Below, piece by piece: positions 1 to 7,713 of a stretch of DNA of 27,012 nt (the first letter of the stretch is position 1; each line of letters starts with the position of its first letter). Position numbers and translations under genes: made by a program. The notes beneath the pieces are model-generated. The model saw only the letters and a program-made list of their open reading frames with translations. It did not search any database and had not been told where the DNA came from. Source of the DNA: JAYENY01 sp964563465 (GTDB lineage Bacteria; Patescibacteriota; Minisyncoccia; Minisyncoccales; PEYH01); contig CAZLVZ010000007.1 in NCBI GenBank assembly GCA_964563465.1, positions 1 to 27,012 on the forward strand. The letters are read 5' to 3'.

Positions 1-620
1 TTAAGTCCTTTAAATTTTTTATACTCTGATGGCGTCATGCCGAATGTAGCCATTGAAATCTCTGATGTTAAAATCGCATATTCTTTCTGTTCTTTTATTT
101 CCCTTTTCTGCCATTCATCCGTCAATTCTTCTCGAATAGCAATGCCTCGTATTCTTTTTTCAATCCAGGCGTCTGAATAACCCTTTGCTTTATAAATTGC
201 TCGCATTCTTTTCATCGCTAATTCTGGATCTTCTATTTCTTTAATTCTTTCATATCCCACTCTTGCTAACCATCTTTTAAACGGCTCTGCTTTGGGCGAA
301 GGTATAGTTTGAACGATCCTGAAAACTGTTTCAGTGTTAGCGCAATCCGTTTCTCTTGTTTTTCCATCTATGGCTAATAATTTTAACTGTCCGATTTTTT
401 CGGACACTTCCACATAACCCTCGCTTATCAACTTTTTCTTTAAATCGTTCCAATATTTTCTCGGTCTTTCTGTTTCTGTCAATACTTTAATAATATCAAT
501 AATTGAAAACCACCATTCGTTTTTATGAATTATTTTTCTAATTTTTCTACCCCTGAAAATAGCTATTTTTGTCGCAAGCGTGCTAATCTCTTTCTTGGGT
601 TGTTTTTTATTTATAGACAT
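1..620 (-). CDS. Bro-N (phage antirepressor-like) protein, 3' end cut by window edge
   Basis: The open frame starts at an ATG at 618-620 (MSINKKQPKKE...) and stays open to the left edge, giving about 206 residues without a certain stop. The N-terminal part (roughly residues 18-110) contains a KIAIFRGRKIRK start, a hydrophobic-aromatic WWFSIIDIIKVL stretch and an RPRKYWNDLKKKL segment, which is the layout of the Bro-N domain found in phage and baculovirus antirepressor/BRO proteins. The C-terminal part is charged and helical, with MTPSEYKKFKGL at the truncation. Stand-alone chromosomal Bro-N proteins of this kind are common in CPR genomes; their role is unknown, with DNA binding assumed from the domain. 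It lies 27 bases downstream of tRNA-Ser on the same strand and has no ribosome binding site. Nothing phage-like surrounds it. Confidence 0.8.
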   Translation of the reverse strand, partial: MSINKKQPKKEISTLATKIAIFRGRKIRKIIHKNEWWFSIIDIIKVLTETERPRKYWNDLKKKLISEGYVEVSEKIGQLKLLAIDGKTRETDCANTETVFRIVQTIPSPKAEPFKRWLARVGYERIKEIEDPELAMKRMRAIYKAKGYSDAWIEKRIRGIAIREELTDEWQKREIKEQKEYAILTSEISMATFGMTPSEYKKFKGL

Positions 621-647
621 AAATTTAACAAAATTCAAAAATGAAAT

Positions 648-735
648 TGGCGGTGGGGGTGGGATTTGAACCCACGGGACCCGTAAGGGTCACGGCTTTC
701 CAAGCCGTTCTGTTTGGCCACTCCAGCACCCCTCC
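648..735 (-). tRNA. tRNA-Ser (anticodon GGA)
   Basis: Read on the minus strand, this folds as a class II tRNA. It has a 7-bp acceptor starting GGAGGGG, an anticodon arm ACGGC-TTGGAAA-GCCGT with anticodon GGA (reads UCC/UCU), a long variable arm with stem GACCC/GGGTC, and a T arm GTGGG-TTCAAAT-CCCAC. The discriminator is G, as usual for tRNA-Ser, and CCA is encoded (648-650). The acceptor pairs except for an A3-A70 mismatch. The 5' end is only 5 bases after the htpX stop codon, so it is probably co-transcribed with lemA-htpX and released by processing. Confidence 0.95.
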
Positions 736-740
736 TTTTT

Positions 741-1640
741 TTATATTTTCATTCCACGCAAAGCTTTGAGTCGTTCTTCTGTTGGCGGATGAGTTGAATA
801 TAATTTTGTAAACCAGGATTTTGCTTGTTTACCACGAAAAGGATTAGAAATATATAAATGAGCAGTAGCATTGTTCGCTTTTTTCATCGGACTCGGATCG
901 TTAGCAATCTTTTCAAGAGCCCTTGCCAACCCTTCTGGATAACGGGTAATTAAAGCCCCACTGGCATCTGCTAAAAATTCTCTTTTACGAGAAACTGCTA
1001 ATTTAATTAGATTAGCAGCAACGGGAGCTAAAACAGCGGCCACTACTCCTAATACAAGCATTATTGCTCCTGCGTTACCTTTTGAATTTCTTTTTCTTCC
1101 TCCTCCGTAAAAGCTAATTCGTAAAAATATATGAGAAGCCATAGCAATAATTCCAACCAAGACCACAACCATTGTCTGTAAGAGCATATCTTTATTCTTG
1201 ATGTGGGAAAGCTCGTGGGCGATAACTCCCTCAAGCTCTACTTTTTCCAATTTATCTAAGAGTCCCTGCGTTACGGCAACTACTGCGTGTTTAGCATTTC
1301 TGCCAGTTGCAAAAGCATTGGGTTGACTTTCGTTTATAATATAGATTTTCGGAAAAGGAAGACCAGCCGTAATACAAAGATTCTCAACAATCCTATATAA
1401 TGTGGGGTTGTCTTTTTTTTGAATCAATTTAGCTTCAGCCATAGAGAGAACAATTTTATCTGAATACCAATAGCTAGTAAAACTCATCAATATGCTAAAA
1501 ATTGTTGCTCCGATTAATATAGCTGGGCTTTCTAAAATATAGCTAAAAAGCCAACCAAGACCAATTATCAACACCAAAAAAAAGGTCATTAAAAACCATG
1601 TCTTGCGAACATTCTTCTCAGCAAGATGATAAAGAGTCAT
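741..1640 (-). CDS. htpX: Protease HtpX homologue (M48 membrane zinc metalloprotease)
   Basis: 299 residues, the usual HtpX length. HtpX degrades damaged or misfolded inner-membrane proteins. Two N-terminal membrane helices (about 15-34 and 40-58) precede the catalytic domain. The zinc-binding HExxH motif is HELSH with H142, E143 and H146. The third zinc ligand is the Glu of the REFLADASG motif (E221). Two more hydrophobic helices follow at about 154-174 and 190-215. It lies 33 bases downstream of lemA on the same strand, a very common pairing, and is followed immediately by tRNA-Ser. All catalytic residues are present. Heat-shock or envelope-stress control is known for the family, but no such site is visible here. 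Confidence 0.97.
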   Translation of the reverse strand: MTLYHLAEKNVRKTWFLMTFFLVLIIGLGWLFSYILESPAILIGATIFSILMSFTSYWYSDKIVLSMAEAKLIQKKDNPTLYRIVENLCITAGLPFPKIYIINESQPNAFATGRNAKHAVVAVTQGLLDKLEKVELEGVIAHELSHIKNKDMLLQTMVVVLVGIIAMASHIFLRISFYGGGRKRNSKGNAGAIMLVLGVVAAVLAPVAANLIKLAVSRKREFLADASGALITRYPEGLARALEKIANDPSPMKKANNATAHLYISNPFRGKQAKSWFTKLYSTHPPTEERLKALRGMKI

Positions 1641-1673
1641 ATTTTATTCCTTGAAAATAGTTTACTACAAAGT

Positions 1674-2231
1674 TTAAAATTCCACTTTTGGCGCTTCTCT
1701 TTGCTCAGCTTCTTTCAATTCAAATAATTCCATTTTTTTATAATTGAAAAGTTGAGCAATAATATTAGAAGGAAAACTCTCAATTTTTATATTCAACGAC
1801 TTAACATTGTTGTTATAAAATCTGCGAGACGCCTGAACCTTATCTTCTGTGTCAGTTAATTCTTCTTGAAGATGCTTAAAATTCTCTGCTGCCTTTAAAT
1901 CAGGATAATTTTCTACCACCGCAAAAAGAGATTTTAATGTGCCTGAAAGCGCATTCTCTGCTTTGCCTTTCTCTACTGCTCCCTGGGCATTCATTGCCTG
2001 CGATCTGGCTTGAGTCACTTTTTCAAAAAGTTCTCTTTCGTGCTTGGCATATCCCTTAACGGCATTGACCAAATTGGGAATCAAATTATATCTTCTTTTT
2101 AGCTGAACATCAATGTCAGCCCACGCTTCTTTTGCCCTATTGCGCAAGACAACGAAGCGATTAAAAATATTTACGACAAAAAGTAAACAAGCTATTGTCA
2201 ACGCAATAATAACTATAAATAATGTACTCAT
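1674..2231 (-). CDS. lemA: LemA family protein
   Basis: 185 residues with one N-terminal membrane helix (about 3-22) and the LemA signature: RNRAKEAWADIDVQLKRR followed by LIPNLV (50-55) and a YAKHERELFEKV helix, then a long helical region. LemA proteins are membrane-anchored helical bundles with most of the chain on one face of the membrane; their biochemical role is not settled. The gene directly precedes htpX, as in many bacteria, which suggests a shared function in membrane protein quality control. The ATG at 2229-2231 matches the family start (short N-terminus before the helix). No Shine-Dalgarno is visible; the upstream bases are AT-only. Confidence 0.95.
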   Translation of the reverse strand: MSTLFIVIIALTIACLLFVVNIFNRFVVLRNRAKEAWADIDVQLKRRYNLIPNLVNAVKGYAKHERELFEKVTQARSQAMNAQGAVEKGKAENALSGTLKSLFAVVENYPDLKAAENFKHLQEELTDTEDKVQASRRFYNNNVKSLNIKIESFPSNIIAQLFNYKKMELFELKEAEQREAPKVEF

Positions 2232-2240
2232 AATTTTATT

Positions 2241-2269
2241 TAATTAATGATAAACTTACATTGAAACAA
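2241..2269 (-). promoter_or_regulatory. Possible lemA-htpX-tRNA-Ser promoter
   Basis: On the minus strand, TTGTTT (2264-2269), a 17-base spacer and TAATTA (2241-2246), ending 9 bases before the lemA ATG. This is a weak match. It follows the groEL terminator, so a new promoter is expected here. Confidence 0.35.
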
Positions 2270-2281
2270 TATCATTTTTTA

Positions 2282-2316
2282 AACCAAAAAGCAACCCGCC
2301 TAAACGGGTTACTTTT
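2282..2316 (-). terminator. Rho-independent terminator after groEL
   Basis: A 12-bp stem with one mismatch pairs 2287-2298 with 2305-2316 around a 6-base loop (core AACCCG/CGGGTT). On the minus strand it is followed by TTTTTGG. It lies 23 bases after the groEL stop and separates groES-groEL from lemA-htpX. Confidence 0.85.
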
Positions 2317-2338
2317 CCAAAATTCAATAATTTTTACT

Positions 2339-3985
2339 TTAGAATCCTCCGTAAGGATTGCCTGCTGGCATCATCGGAGCAGATTCTTTCTTTTCTGGCT
2401 TATTAGCTATTACTACTTCTGTAGTTAAAAAGGTTCCTGCGGCAGAAGCGGCATTTTCAAGAGCTGACCTAACTACTTTAGTAGGATCAATAATGCCTGC
2501 CTGCATTAAATTCTCAAATTTCAATGTCTGCGCGTTGAAACCAAATCCCAATTCTTCGCTTCCTTTAATTTTGGCTACAACGACGCCAGAATCAACTCCT
2601 GCGTTTCGAGAAATTTGTCTAACTGGCTCTTCAATCGCTCTTTTAAGAATATCAATGCCTGTCTGCACATCTTTTGCCAAATTACCTTTCTCTTTAATCT
2701 CAATCGTGTTTAAGGACTTGGCTGCGTCTAAAAGCGCAACTCCCCCTCCTGGAACGATTCCTTCTTCAATAGCTGAACGCGCAGCAGATAAAGCGTCTTC
2801 TGCTTTATGTTGTTTTGCTTTCTGTTCAATCTCGGTAGGAGCTCCAACCTTGATGACAGCAACTCCACCAGCAATCTTTGCTAATCGTTCTTGAAGTTTT
2901 TCCTTATCAAATTCTGAATCAACAACTTCTAACTGTTGCTTAATCTGATTAACGCGAGCGTCTATATCTTCTTTGCTTCCCTTGCCTTCAATAAAAGTCG
3001 TGTCTTCTTTTGAAGATATAACTTTTCTTGCTTGGCCAAGCATATCTAATTCAGTGTTCTCAATTTTTAAACCAACATCCTCAGAAATAACCTTGGCTCC
3101 AACTAAGCAAGCAATGTCTTCCAACATTTCTTTTTTTCTATCCCCAAATCCTGGTGCTTTAATTGCCAAAGCATTTAACACTCCTCTTAGTTTATTAACT
3201 AAAAGAGTGGCTAACGCTTCTCCCTCTATATCGTCAGCAATCAAAACAAAATCTTTTTTACCAGCTTGGGTTATTTTTTCTAAAATAGGAACAATCTCTT
3301 TTAGAGATGAAATTTTCTTATCGGTAACAAGAATATATGGTTCTTCTAATTCTGCTTTCATATGGTCAGAATCTGTAACCATATATGGAGAAATATATCC
3401 CTTGTCAATTTGAAGACCCTTAACAATATCTTTTTGCAATCCAAAGGTTTTTGATTCTTCAACGGTGACAACTCCATCTTTTCCAACTTCGTCAATAACT
3501 TCAGCGATCAAGTTCCCGAGTTCAGAATCTTCTGCGGCGATAGTGGCTACTTTAGCAATATCGTCTCTGCCAGTCATTGATTGAGATGATTCTCGTAAAG
3601 ATTCAACGACTCTCTTTGTCGCTTTACTAATGCCTTTTTTTAATGCTAAAGGATTAGCTCCAGCGGCCACATTTTTTAAGCCCTCAACTATAATTGCTTG
3701 AGCTAAAACGGTAGCAGTAGTTGTGCCGTCACCAGCTGAATCGTTTGTTTTTGAAGCAACTTCTTTTACAATCTCGGCTCCAAGATTTTCAATTTTATCC
3801 TCTAATTCAATCTCTTTGGCAATAGTAACTCCGTCATTAGTGATAGTAGGAGAACCAAAGCCCTTATCTAAAATAACATTCCTCCCACGGGGGCCTAAAG
3901 TAACCTTTACGGCGTTGGCCAATTTATCAACCCCTGTTTTTAGTTTTTTCCGAGCAATCTCGGAATATTCAATTTGTTTTGCCAT
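2339..3985 (-). CDS. groEL: 60 kDa chaperonin GroEL
   Basis: 548 residues, full family length. GroEL forms the double-ring cytosolic folding chamber and uses ATP with GroES. Visible motifs are the nucleotide-binding TLGPRGRNVIL (29-39), NDGVTIAKEIEL (50-61) and DGTTTATVLAQ (86-96), and the chaperonin signature ending EEGIVPGGGVALL around 405-420. The C-terminus is NPYGGF after a short MMPAG stretch, instead of the usual GGM repeats; the Gly/Met-rich tail is therefore reduced to one unit. It follows groES by 15 bases on the same strand and ends at a clear terminator, so groES-groEL is a two-gene operon. Long antisense open frames inside it are shadows. Confidence 0.98.
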   Translation of the reverse strand: MAKQIEYSEIARKKLKTGVDKLANAVKVTLGPRGRNVILDKGFGSPTITNDGVTIAKEIELEDKIENLGAEIVKEVASKTNDSAGDGTTTATVLAQAIIVEGLKNVAAGANPLALKKGISKATKRVVESLRESSQSMTGRDDIAKVATIAAEDSELGNLIAEVIDEVGKDGVVTVEESKTFGLQKDIVKGLQIDKGYISPYMVTDSDHMKAELEEPYILVTDKKISSLKEIVPILEKITQAGKKDFVLIADDIEGEALATLLVNKLRGVLNALAIKAPGFGDRKKEMLEDIACLVGAKVISEDVGLKIENTELDMLGQARKVISSKEDTTFIEGKGSKEDIDARVNQIKQQLEVVDSEFDKEKLQERLAKIAGGVAVIKVGAPTEIEQKAKQHKAEDALSAARSAIEEGIVPGGGVALLDAAKSLNTIEIKEKGNLAKDVQTGIDILKRAIEEPVRQISRNAGVDSGVVVAKIKGSEELGFGFNAQTLKFENLMQAGIIDPTKVVRSALENAASAAGTFLTTEVVIANKPEKKESAPMMPAGNPYGGF

Positions 3986-4000
3986 ATTTCTTTAAATTAA

Positions 4001-4291
4001 TTAATCAAGAACTGCAAGTATGTCTTCCTCCCTTGTTATTAAATACTTTTTATCGTTTACTTCTATTTCATTAGGTCCATATTTTGTGAAAAGAACCTTG
4101 TCACCGACCTTTACCTCTAAGGGAATTATTTTCCCGGAGGAATCTTTTTTGCCAGAGCCAACAGCAACCACACTGCCTTGTTCTGGTCTTTCTTTTTCTG
4201 CTGTTTCTGGCAGAAAAATCCCGCTTTTTGTTTTCTCTTTAGCGGTCTCTGGCTCAATAAGAACATAATCAGCTAACGGTTTGATATTCAT
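4001..4291 (-). CDS. groES: 10 kDa co-chaperonin GroES
   Basis: 96 residues, typical length. GroES caps the GroEL ring. The N-terminal PLADYVLIEP strand, the mobile loop ending SGIFLPETA (about 23-31; IFL at 25-27 contacts GroEL), the VGSGKKDSSG roof region and the C-terminal YLITREEDILAVLD all match. The first ATG of the frame is used. The upstream bases are AT-rich with no Shine-Dalgarno, although the predicted leader is about 40 bases. No CIRCE inverted repeat is visible, so HrcA control of this operon is not supported. Confidence 0.97.
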   Translation of the reverse strand: MNIKPLADYVLIEPETAKEKTKSGIFLPETAEKERPEQGSVVAVGSGKKDSSGKIIPLEVKVGDKVLFTKYGPNEIEVNDKKYLITREEDILAVLD

Positions 4292-4338
4292 AAATAATAT
4301 TTAAAGTTAATTATATATAAGCTGAAATCGTGATTTTT

Positions 4339-4367
4339 ATACTAAACTAAACAATAAATTTTGTCAA
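4339..4367 (-). promoter_or_regulatory. groES-groEL promoter
   Basis: Minus strand: TTGACA (4362-4367), a 17-base spacer and TAGTAT (4339-4344). A perfect -35, a good -10 and ideal spacing. The predicted leader is about 40 bases. It is divergent from the promoter of the gene at 4413. Confidence 0.75.
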
Positions 4368-4376
4368 GAAAACCTC

Positions 4377-4406
4377 TTGCTGATTTTTAATTAAATATGT
4401 TAAGAT
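4377..4406 (+). promoter_or_regulatory. Promoter of the 4413 gene, predicted leaderless
   Basis: TTGCTG (4377-4382), an 18-base spacer and TAAGAT (4401-4406). The -10 ends 6 bases before the ATG at 4413, so the predicted transcription start falls at or next to the start codon. Confidence 0.55.
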
Positions 4407-4412
4407 AAAATA

Positions 4413-4790
4413 ATGAGAAAATTTCTATTTCAAGTTTTGGCTGGAATGCTTGGAACATTTTTAGCCACTCAGATAATCCCTGGTGTAACTTTTTTAGGAC
4501 CGCGTAAATTTTTTTTATTTATCGGTTTGGCTTTCGGAATAATAAACTATTTTATTAAACCAGTTCTTAATTTTATACTTTTCCCCATCCGACTATTGAC
4601 TTTTGGGCTCATTGGGTTAGTAATAGATATCGGCATTGTTTGGTTTGTTTCCTTTTTCCTTTTCCCTGACTATCTAAAAATCTCAAACATTGCCGCATTA
4701 ATAGGTAGCACTATCATTATTTGGTTAACAAGCTTCCTTTTTTATTTACTTGCCAAACGAAGTTGGCATAAACAAAGATTATATGATTAA
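4413..4790 (+). CDS. Phage holin family 4 / YvlD-like small membrane protein
   Basis: 125 residues with four predicted membrane helices (about 5-23, 31-50, 53-80 and 90-114). The pattern IIPGVTF, then NYFIKPVLNFILFPIRLLTFGL, matches the PF04020 family (annotated phage holin family 4 or YvlD). Despite the name, chromosomal members are ordinary inner-membrane proteins of unknown role and there is no phage context here. It is the first gene of a plus-strand group; its end overlaps the secG start by 8 bases, suggesting coupled translation. Confidence 0.85.
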   Translation: MRKFLFQVLAGMLGTFLATQIIPGVTFLGPRKFFLFIGLAFGIINYFIKPVLNFILFPIRLLTFGLIGLVIDIGIVWFVSFFLFPDYLKISNIAALIGSTIIIWLTSFLFYLLAKRSWHKQRLYD

Positions 4791-5001
4791 TATTCTTGCG
4801 ATATTACAAATTATTGTTTCCGTCCTCTTGGTAGCCGGTATTCTTCTACAACAAAGGGGCTCTGCCATGGGTTCAGCTTTTGGACAAGAAGGTGGTGCTT
4901 TTTATGGTACTAGACGGGGTGCTCAGAAAAAAATATTTTGGGCGACAGTAACTCTGGGAGGACTTTTTATTCTTTTATCTATCTTAAATTTAATTTTCTA
5001 A
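4783..5001 (+). CDS. secG: Preprotein translocase subunit SecG
   Basis: 72 residues from the ATG at 4783. SecG is a small accessory subunit of the SecYEG channel that stimulates protein export. Two membrane helices (about 2-22 and 49-69) flank a cytoplasmic loop carrying LLQQRGSAMGSAFGQEGG and FYGTRRGAQKK, the family signature (Q-x-R/K-G, AFG, then a basic segment). A TTG at 4750 would add 11 residues with no family support, so the ATG is preferred; it overlaps the end of the preceding gene by 8 bases. The stop is followed after 10 bases by the solute-binding protein gene. Confidence 0.93.
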   Translation: MINILAILQIIVSVLLVAGILLQQRGSAMGSAFGQEGGAFYGTRRGAQKKIFWATVTLGGLFILLSILNLIF

Positions 5002-5011
5002 TCTTTTTGTT

Positions 5012-7006
5012 TTGAAGAAAATAAGATTTAATCCAAAAAAAATAAAGCTGGCATTACCTGAATTAAAACGATTGAAATATTTGCCAAAAATTTTAACCAA
5101 AACTGAAAAATGGTTGTTCTTTTTATTCTTTCTTGGTTTTATCGTCTCATCAGTTGTTTTAATATTCTCCTGCTATTATCAGCAAACAACAATAGCACCA
5201 ACTAATGGAGGTATTCTGCGAGAAGGAATAGTCGGACAACCAAGATTCATTAATCCAATCTACGCGGCATCTAATGATTCTGATAGAGACCTTGTTAATC
5301 TTATCTTCTCCGGACTTTTCAAATATGACAGCGCTGGGAAAATAATTCCAGATTTAGTTGAAAATTATTCTATCGAAGAAAATGGTAAACTTTACGATAT
5401 TTTTCTAAAAAAAGATGTAACATTCCATGATAAAGAACCATTAACAGCGGACGATGTTCTCTTTACTATTAGAACGATTCAAAATCCCGACTTTCAAAGT
5501 CCTATTCAAGCAAAATGGTTAGAGGTGGAAGCAGAAAAAATCTCTGAATATGAAATTACTCTTAGATTAAAAAATTCTTACCCTGCTTTTTTGGAAACTC
5601 TTTGCTTAAAAATTCTTCCATCTCATGTTTGGAAAAATATTTCTGCGCAAAACTTTCCTCTTTCTCCATATAATTTTAAGCCAATTGGTTCGGGTCCTTT
5701 TAGCTTTAAAGATATTTCCCAGGATAAATCTGGAAATATTACTACAATTATTTTAGAAAAATTCCCTGATTATTATAATCAACTCCCCTATCTTCAGGAA
5801 ATTTCTTTCCTTTTCTTTGAAAACGAAAAAGAACTATCACAAGCTGCTGAAAATAATATAGTTGATTCTTTTGTGTCTTTGACGGCTAATGCGGATAAAA
5901 AAATATATAACTTCAACGATTATTCTTTTACTCTTCCCAGATATTTCGCACTTTTCTTCAATTCTAAAGAGAATCCATCTTTAGGAGAATCCTCTATAAA
6001 AATGGCACTTAATTATGCCACCGACAAAGAAGAATTAAAAAAAGAAGTTTTATTTGATAAGGGAACGATTGTTTTTTCTCCTTTTTTGCCTGATATCTAT
6101 CATCTAACCAGTGCGACTTCTTCAATTTACTTTAACATAGAAAAGGCAATTGAGCTCTTCAAAGAAGCTAAGTTTATAGAAGAAGACGGAAAATTAATAA
6201 AGATGAAAGAAGCAGAAACAATGCATTTCATTAGCACTCTAACTTCTGGCTCAAGGGGTAAAACAGTGGAATATCTACAAGAATGTTTATCTAAAATTGA
6301 AGGCGTTTATCCTGATGGAGAAATTACCGGCTATTTCGGCTCAAAGACAAAAGAGGCAGTAATAAACTTTCAAGAAAAATATGCTGATGAAATTTTAAAA
6401 CCCTCCAACCTGACTAAAGGCAATGGCAGAGTTGGTCCAGGCACAAGAAAAAAATTGAATGAAGTTTGCATTATTTCCCCTGCCGAAACCATTCCTTTTG
6501 AAATAATTGTCACTACAACAGAAGATCCGATGTTGTTAAAAACAGCTGAGCTATTGAAGGCACAATGGGAAAAAATTGGAATAACAATAAAAATTGAATC
6601 TTTGCCCATCTCTGTTGTTAAACAAGAAACTATTAGAGAAAGAAATTATGAATCACTTTTATTTGGCCAAGTTCTTGGAATCGTTCCCGATCCTTTTTCT
6701 TTCTGGCACTCATCTCAAAAAAGTTATCCTGGATTAAATTTGGCGGGATATAAGAATGAAAAAGTTGACAAATTATTAGAAGACATCCGTACAGGAAAAG
6801 ACCAAGAAGCACTATCTGAAAAATTTCAAAAAGCACAAGAATATCTAATGGAAGATATGCCTGCTCTATTTCTTTTCAATCCCGACTTTCTCTATCTTGC
6901 TTCAACAAGAATTAAGGGAATCAACTCTCATTTAATTGCAGAGCCATCTCAAAGGTTTGCAGAGATTCAAGATTGGTATATAAAAACCAAACGAGAGTGG
7001 AAATAA
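5012..7006 (+). CDS. Family 5 extracellular solute-binding protein with inserted peptidoglycan-binding domain
   Basis: 664 residues from a TTG start at 5012; no ATG or GTG occurs upstream before the stop, and the next Met is far inside. A basic N-terminus leads into a membrane helix (about 34-54). It could be a plain anchor or a lipoprotein signal, because C54 follows LIFS, an imperfect lipobox. The SBP_bac_5 (OppA/DppA-like) fold begins near residue 66 (GGILREGIVGQPRFINP) and includes TADDVLFTI and IGSGPF. Between about residues 410 and 487 a PG_binding_1-like domain interrupts it (GKTVEYLQECL, GYFGSKTKEAVINFQEKY, VGPGTRKKLNEVC). The transporter-like domain then resumes to the end. Family 5 proteins usually deliver peptides to an ABC permease, but no permease or ATPase gene is adjacent. 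Confidence 0.9.
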   Translation: MKKIRFNPKKIKLALPELKRLKYLPKILTKTEKWLFFLFFLGFIVSSVVLIFSCYYQQTTIAPTNGGILREGIVGQPRFINPIYAASNDSDRDLVNLIFSGLFKYDSAGKIIPDLVENYSIEENGKLYDIFLKKDVTFHDKEPLTADDVLFTIRTIQNPDFQSPIQAKWLEVEAEKISEYEITLRLKNSYPAFLETLCLKILPSHVWKNISAQNFPLSPYNFKPIGSGPFSFKDISQDKSGNITTIILEKFPDYYNQLPYLQEISFLFFENEKELSQAAENNIVDSFVSLTANADKKIYNFNDYSFTLPRYFALFFNSKENPSLGESSIKMALNYATDKEELKKEVLFDKGTIVFSPFLPDIYHLTSATSSIYFNIEKAIELFKEAKFIEEDGKLIKMKEAETMHFISTLTSGSRGKTVEYLQECLSKIEGVYPDGEITGYFGSKTKEAVINFQEKYADEILKPSNLTKGNGRVGPGTRKKLNEVCIISPAETIPFEIIVTTTEDPMLLKTAELLKAQWEKIGITIKIESLPISVVKQETIRERNYESLLFGQVLGIVPDPFSFWHSSQKSYPGLNLAGYKNEKVDKLLEDIRTGKDQEALSEKFQKAQEYLMEDMPALFLFNPDFLYLASTRIKGINSHLIAEPSQRFAEIQDWYIKTKREWK

Positions 7007-7026
7007 TTCTAAGTATGTCAATTAAA

Positions 7027-7032
7027 TAATAT
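7027..7032 (+). promoter_or_regulatory. Possible -10 box for the cupin phosphoglucose isomerase
   Basis: TAATAT ending 5 bases before the ATG at 7038. No convincing -35 is present, so the call rests on the match to the -10 placement seen at other genes here. Confidence 0.3.
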
Positions 7033-7037
7033 GGGAT

Positions 7038-7622
7038 ATGAAAAAAGATTTTGATTTAGAAAATATAAAGCCAGATATTCGCTGTCTGGAAGATATGGGT
7101 ACTGTTTTTTATGATAAGGAGTGGCAAAAAACCGCTGACCCAGAAATGGAGCTATACTATATGTATAGAGGATTAAAAGAAAAAGAGAATTACAGATATG
7201 ATATTACTGTCATTTTCCCCAAAATGCTTGGAAAAGAGTTTAATAAAACAAAAGGACATAAACATAATAAGGATTATGGAGAAATATACATAGTGCTTGA
7301 AGGTGAAGCAATATATTTAATGCAAAAAGAAAATAATGGAATTGTAGAAGATGTTTACGCCGTAAAAGCGAAAAATGGGGATGTCTGTGTTATCCCGCCT
7401 TATTACGCCCACTTCACTATAAATCCCGGTCAAACAGAATTAAAAATGGCTAATTGGGTTGACAAAAACTGTAAAAGCGATTATAAGGGAATCCAACAGA
7501 AACAAGGGGCTTGTTATTTTTATACAATCAATGGTTGGATTAAAAATCCAAATTATACAAGCACCCCATCTCTTCGCTTTAAACAACCCCAAAAATCTCT
7601 TCCAAAGAATTTTTCTTTTTAA
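7038..7622 (+). CDS. Cupin-type phosphoglucose isomerase
   Basis: 194 residues. It interconverts glucose 6-phosphate and fructose 6-phosphate and is unrelated in fold to the common bacterial Pgi. The cupin motif 1 is TKGHKHNKDYGEIYIVLEGE, giving metal ligands H74, H76 and E82. Motif 2 is GDVCVIPPYYAHFTINPG, giving the fourth ligand H125. Both closely follow the archaeal cPGI (PF06560) pattern KGHxH...E...LEG / PPYWAHRTVN. The family is best known from archaea, with scattered bacterial members, so an old transfer is plausible. Upstream, the solute-binding protein ends 31 bases before. It is the last plus-strand gene before the convergent 7714-8199 gene. Its partner reaction, hexose phosphate mutase, is encoded at 10145-11512. 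Confidence 0.9.
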   Translation: MKKDFDLENIKPDIRCLEDMGTVFYDKEWQKTADPEMELYYMYRGLKEKENYRYDITVIFPKMLGKEFNKTKGHKHNKDYGEIYIVLEGEAIYLMQKENNGIVEDVYAVKAKNGDVCVIPPYYAHFTINPGQTELKMANWVDKNCKSDYKGIQQKQGACYFYTINGWIKNPNYTSTPSLRFKQPQKSLPKNFSF

Positions 7623-7660
7623 AAAAAAGAAGCCCCTTTTGCGTTAAAGCTACAAAAGGG
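7623..7660 (-). terminator. Terminator of the 7714-8199 gene
   Basis: An 8-bp perfect stem (7634-7641 with 7653-7660; CCCTTTTG/CAAAAGGG) with an 11-base loop. Read on the minus strand it is followed by GCTTC and a run of eight T. Read on the plus strand there is no T-run, so it serves the minus-strand gene. Confidence 0.75.
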
Positions 7661-7713
7661 ACTTGACCGTGAACGACGTTAATGTGCTTCTTGTTCTTCG
7701 GGAGAAAGCTGTA

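Noticed and set aside
2358..3995. Long plus-strand open frames inside groEL
   Set aside because: They are antisense shadows of a highly conserved gene, have no family resemblance and no start signals.
4292..4412. CIRCE element before groES
   Set aside because: Neither arm of the TTAGCACTC inverted repeat is present.
4750..4782. TTG start extending secG by 11 residues
   Set aside because: The extra residues lie inside the preceding gene and do not match SecG; the ATG at 4783 gives the family N-terminus.
4413..4790. Phage holin, as evidence of a prophage
   Set aside because: The family name is historical; there are no lysis, capsid or integrase genes nearby, and the gene sits with secG.
7623..7660. 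Terminator for the cupin isomerase (plus strand)
   Set aside because: On the plus strand the hairpin is not followed by a T-run; it is on the minus strand.
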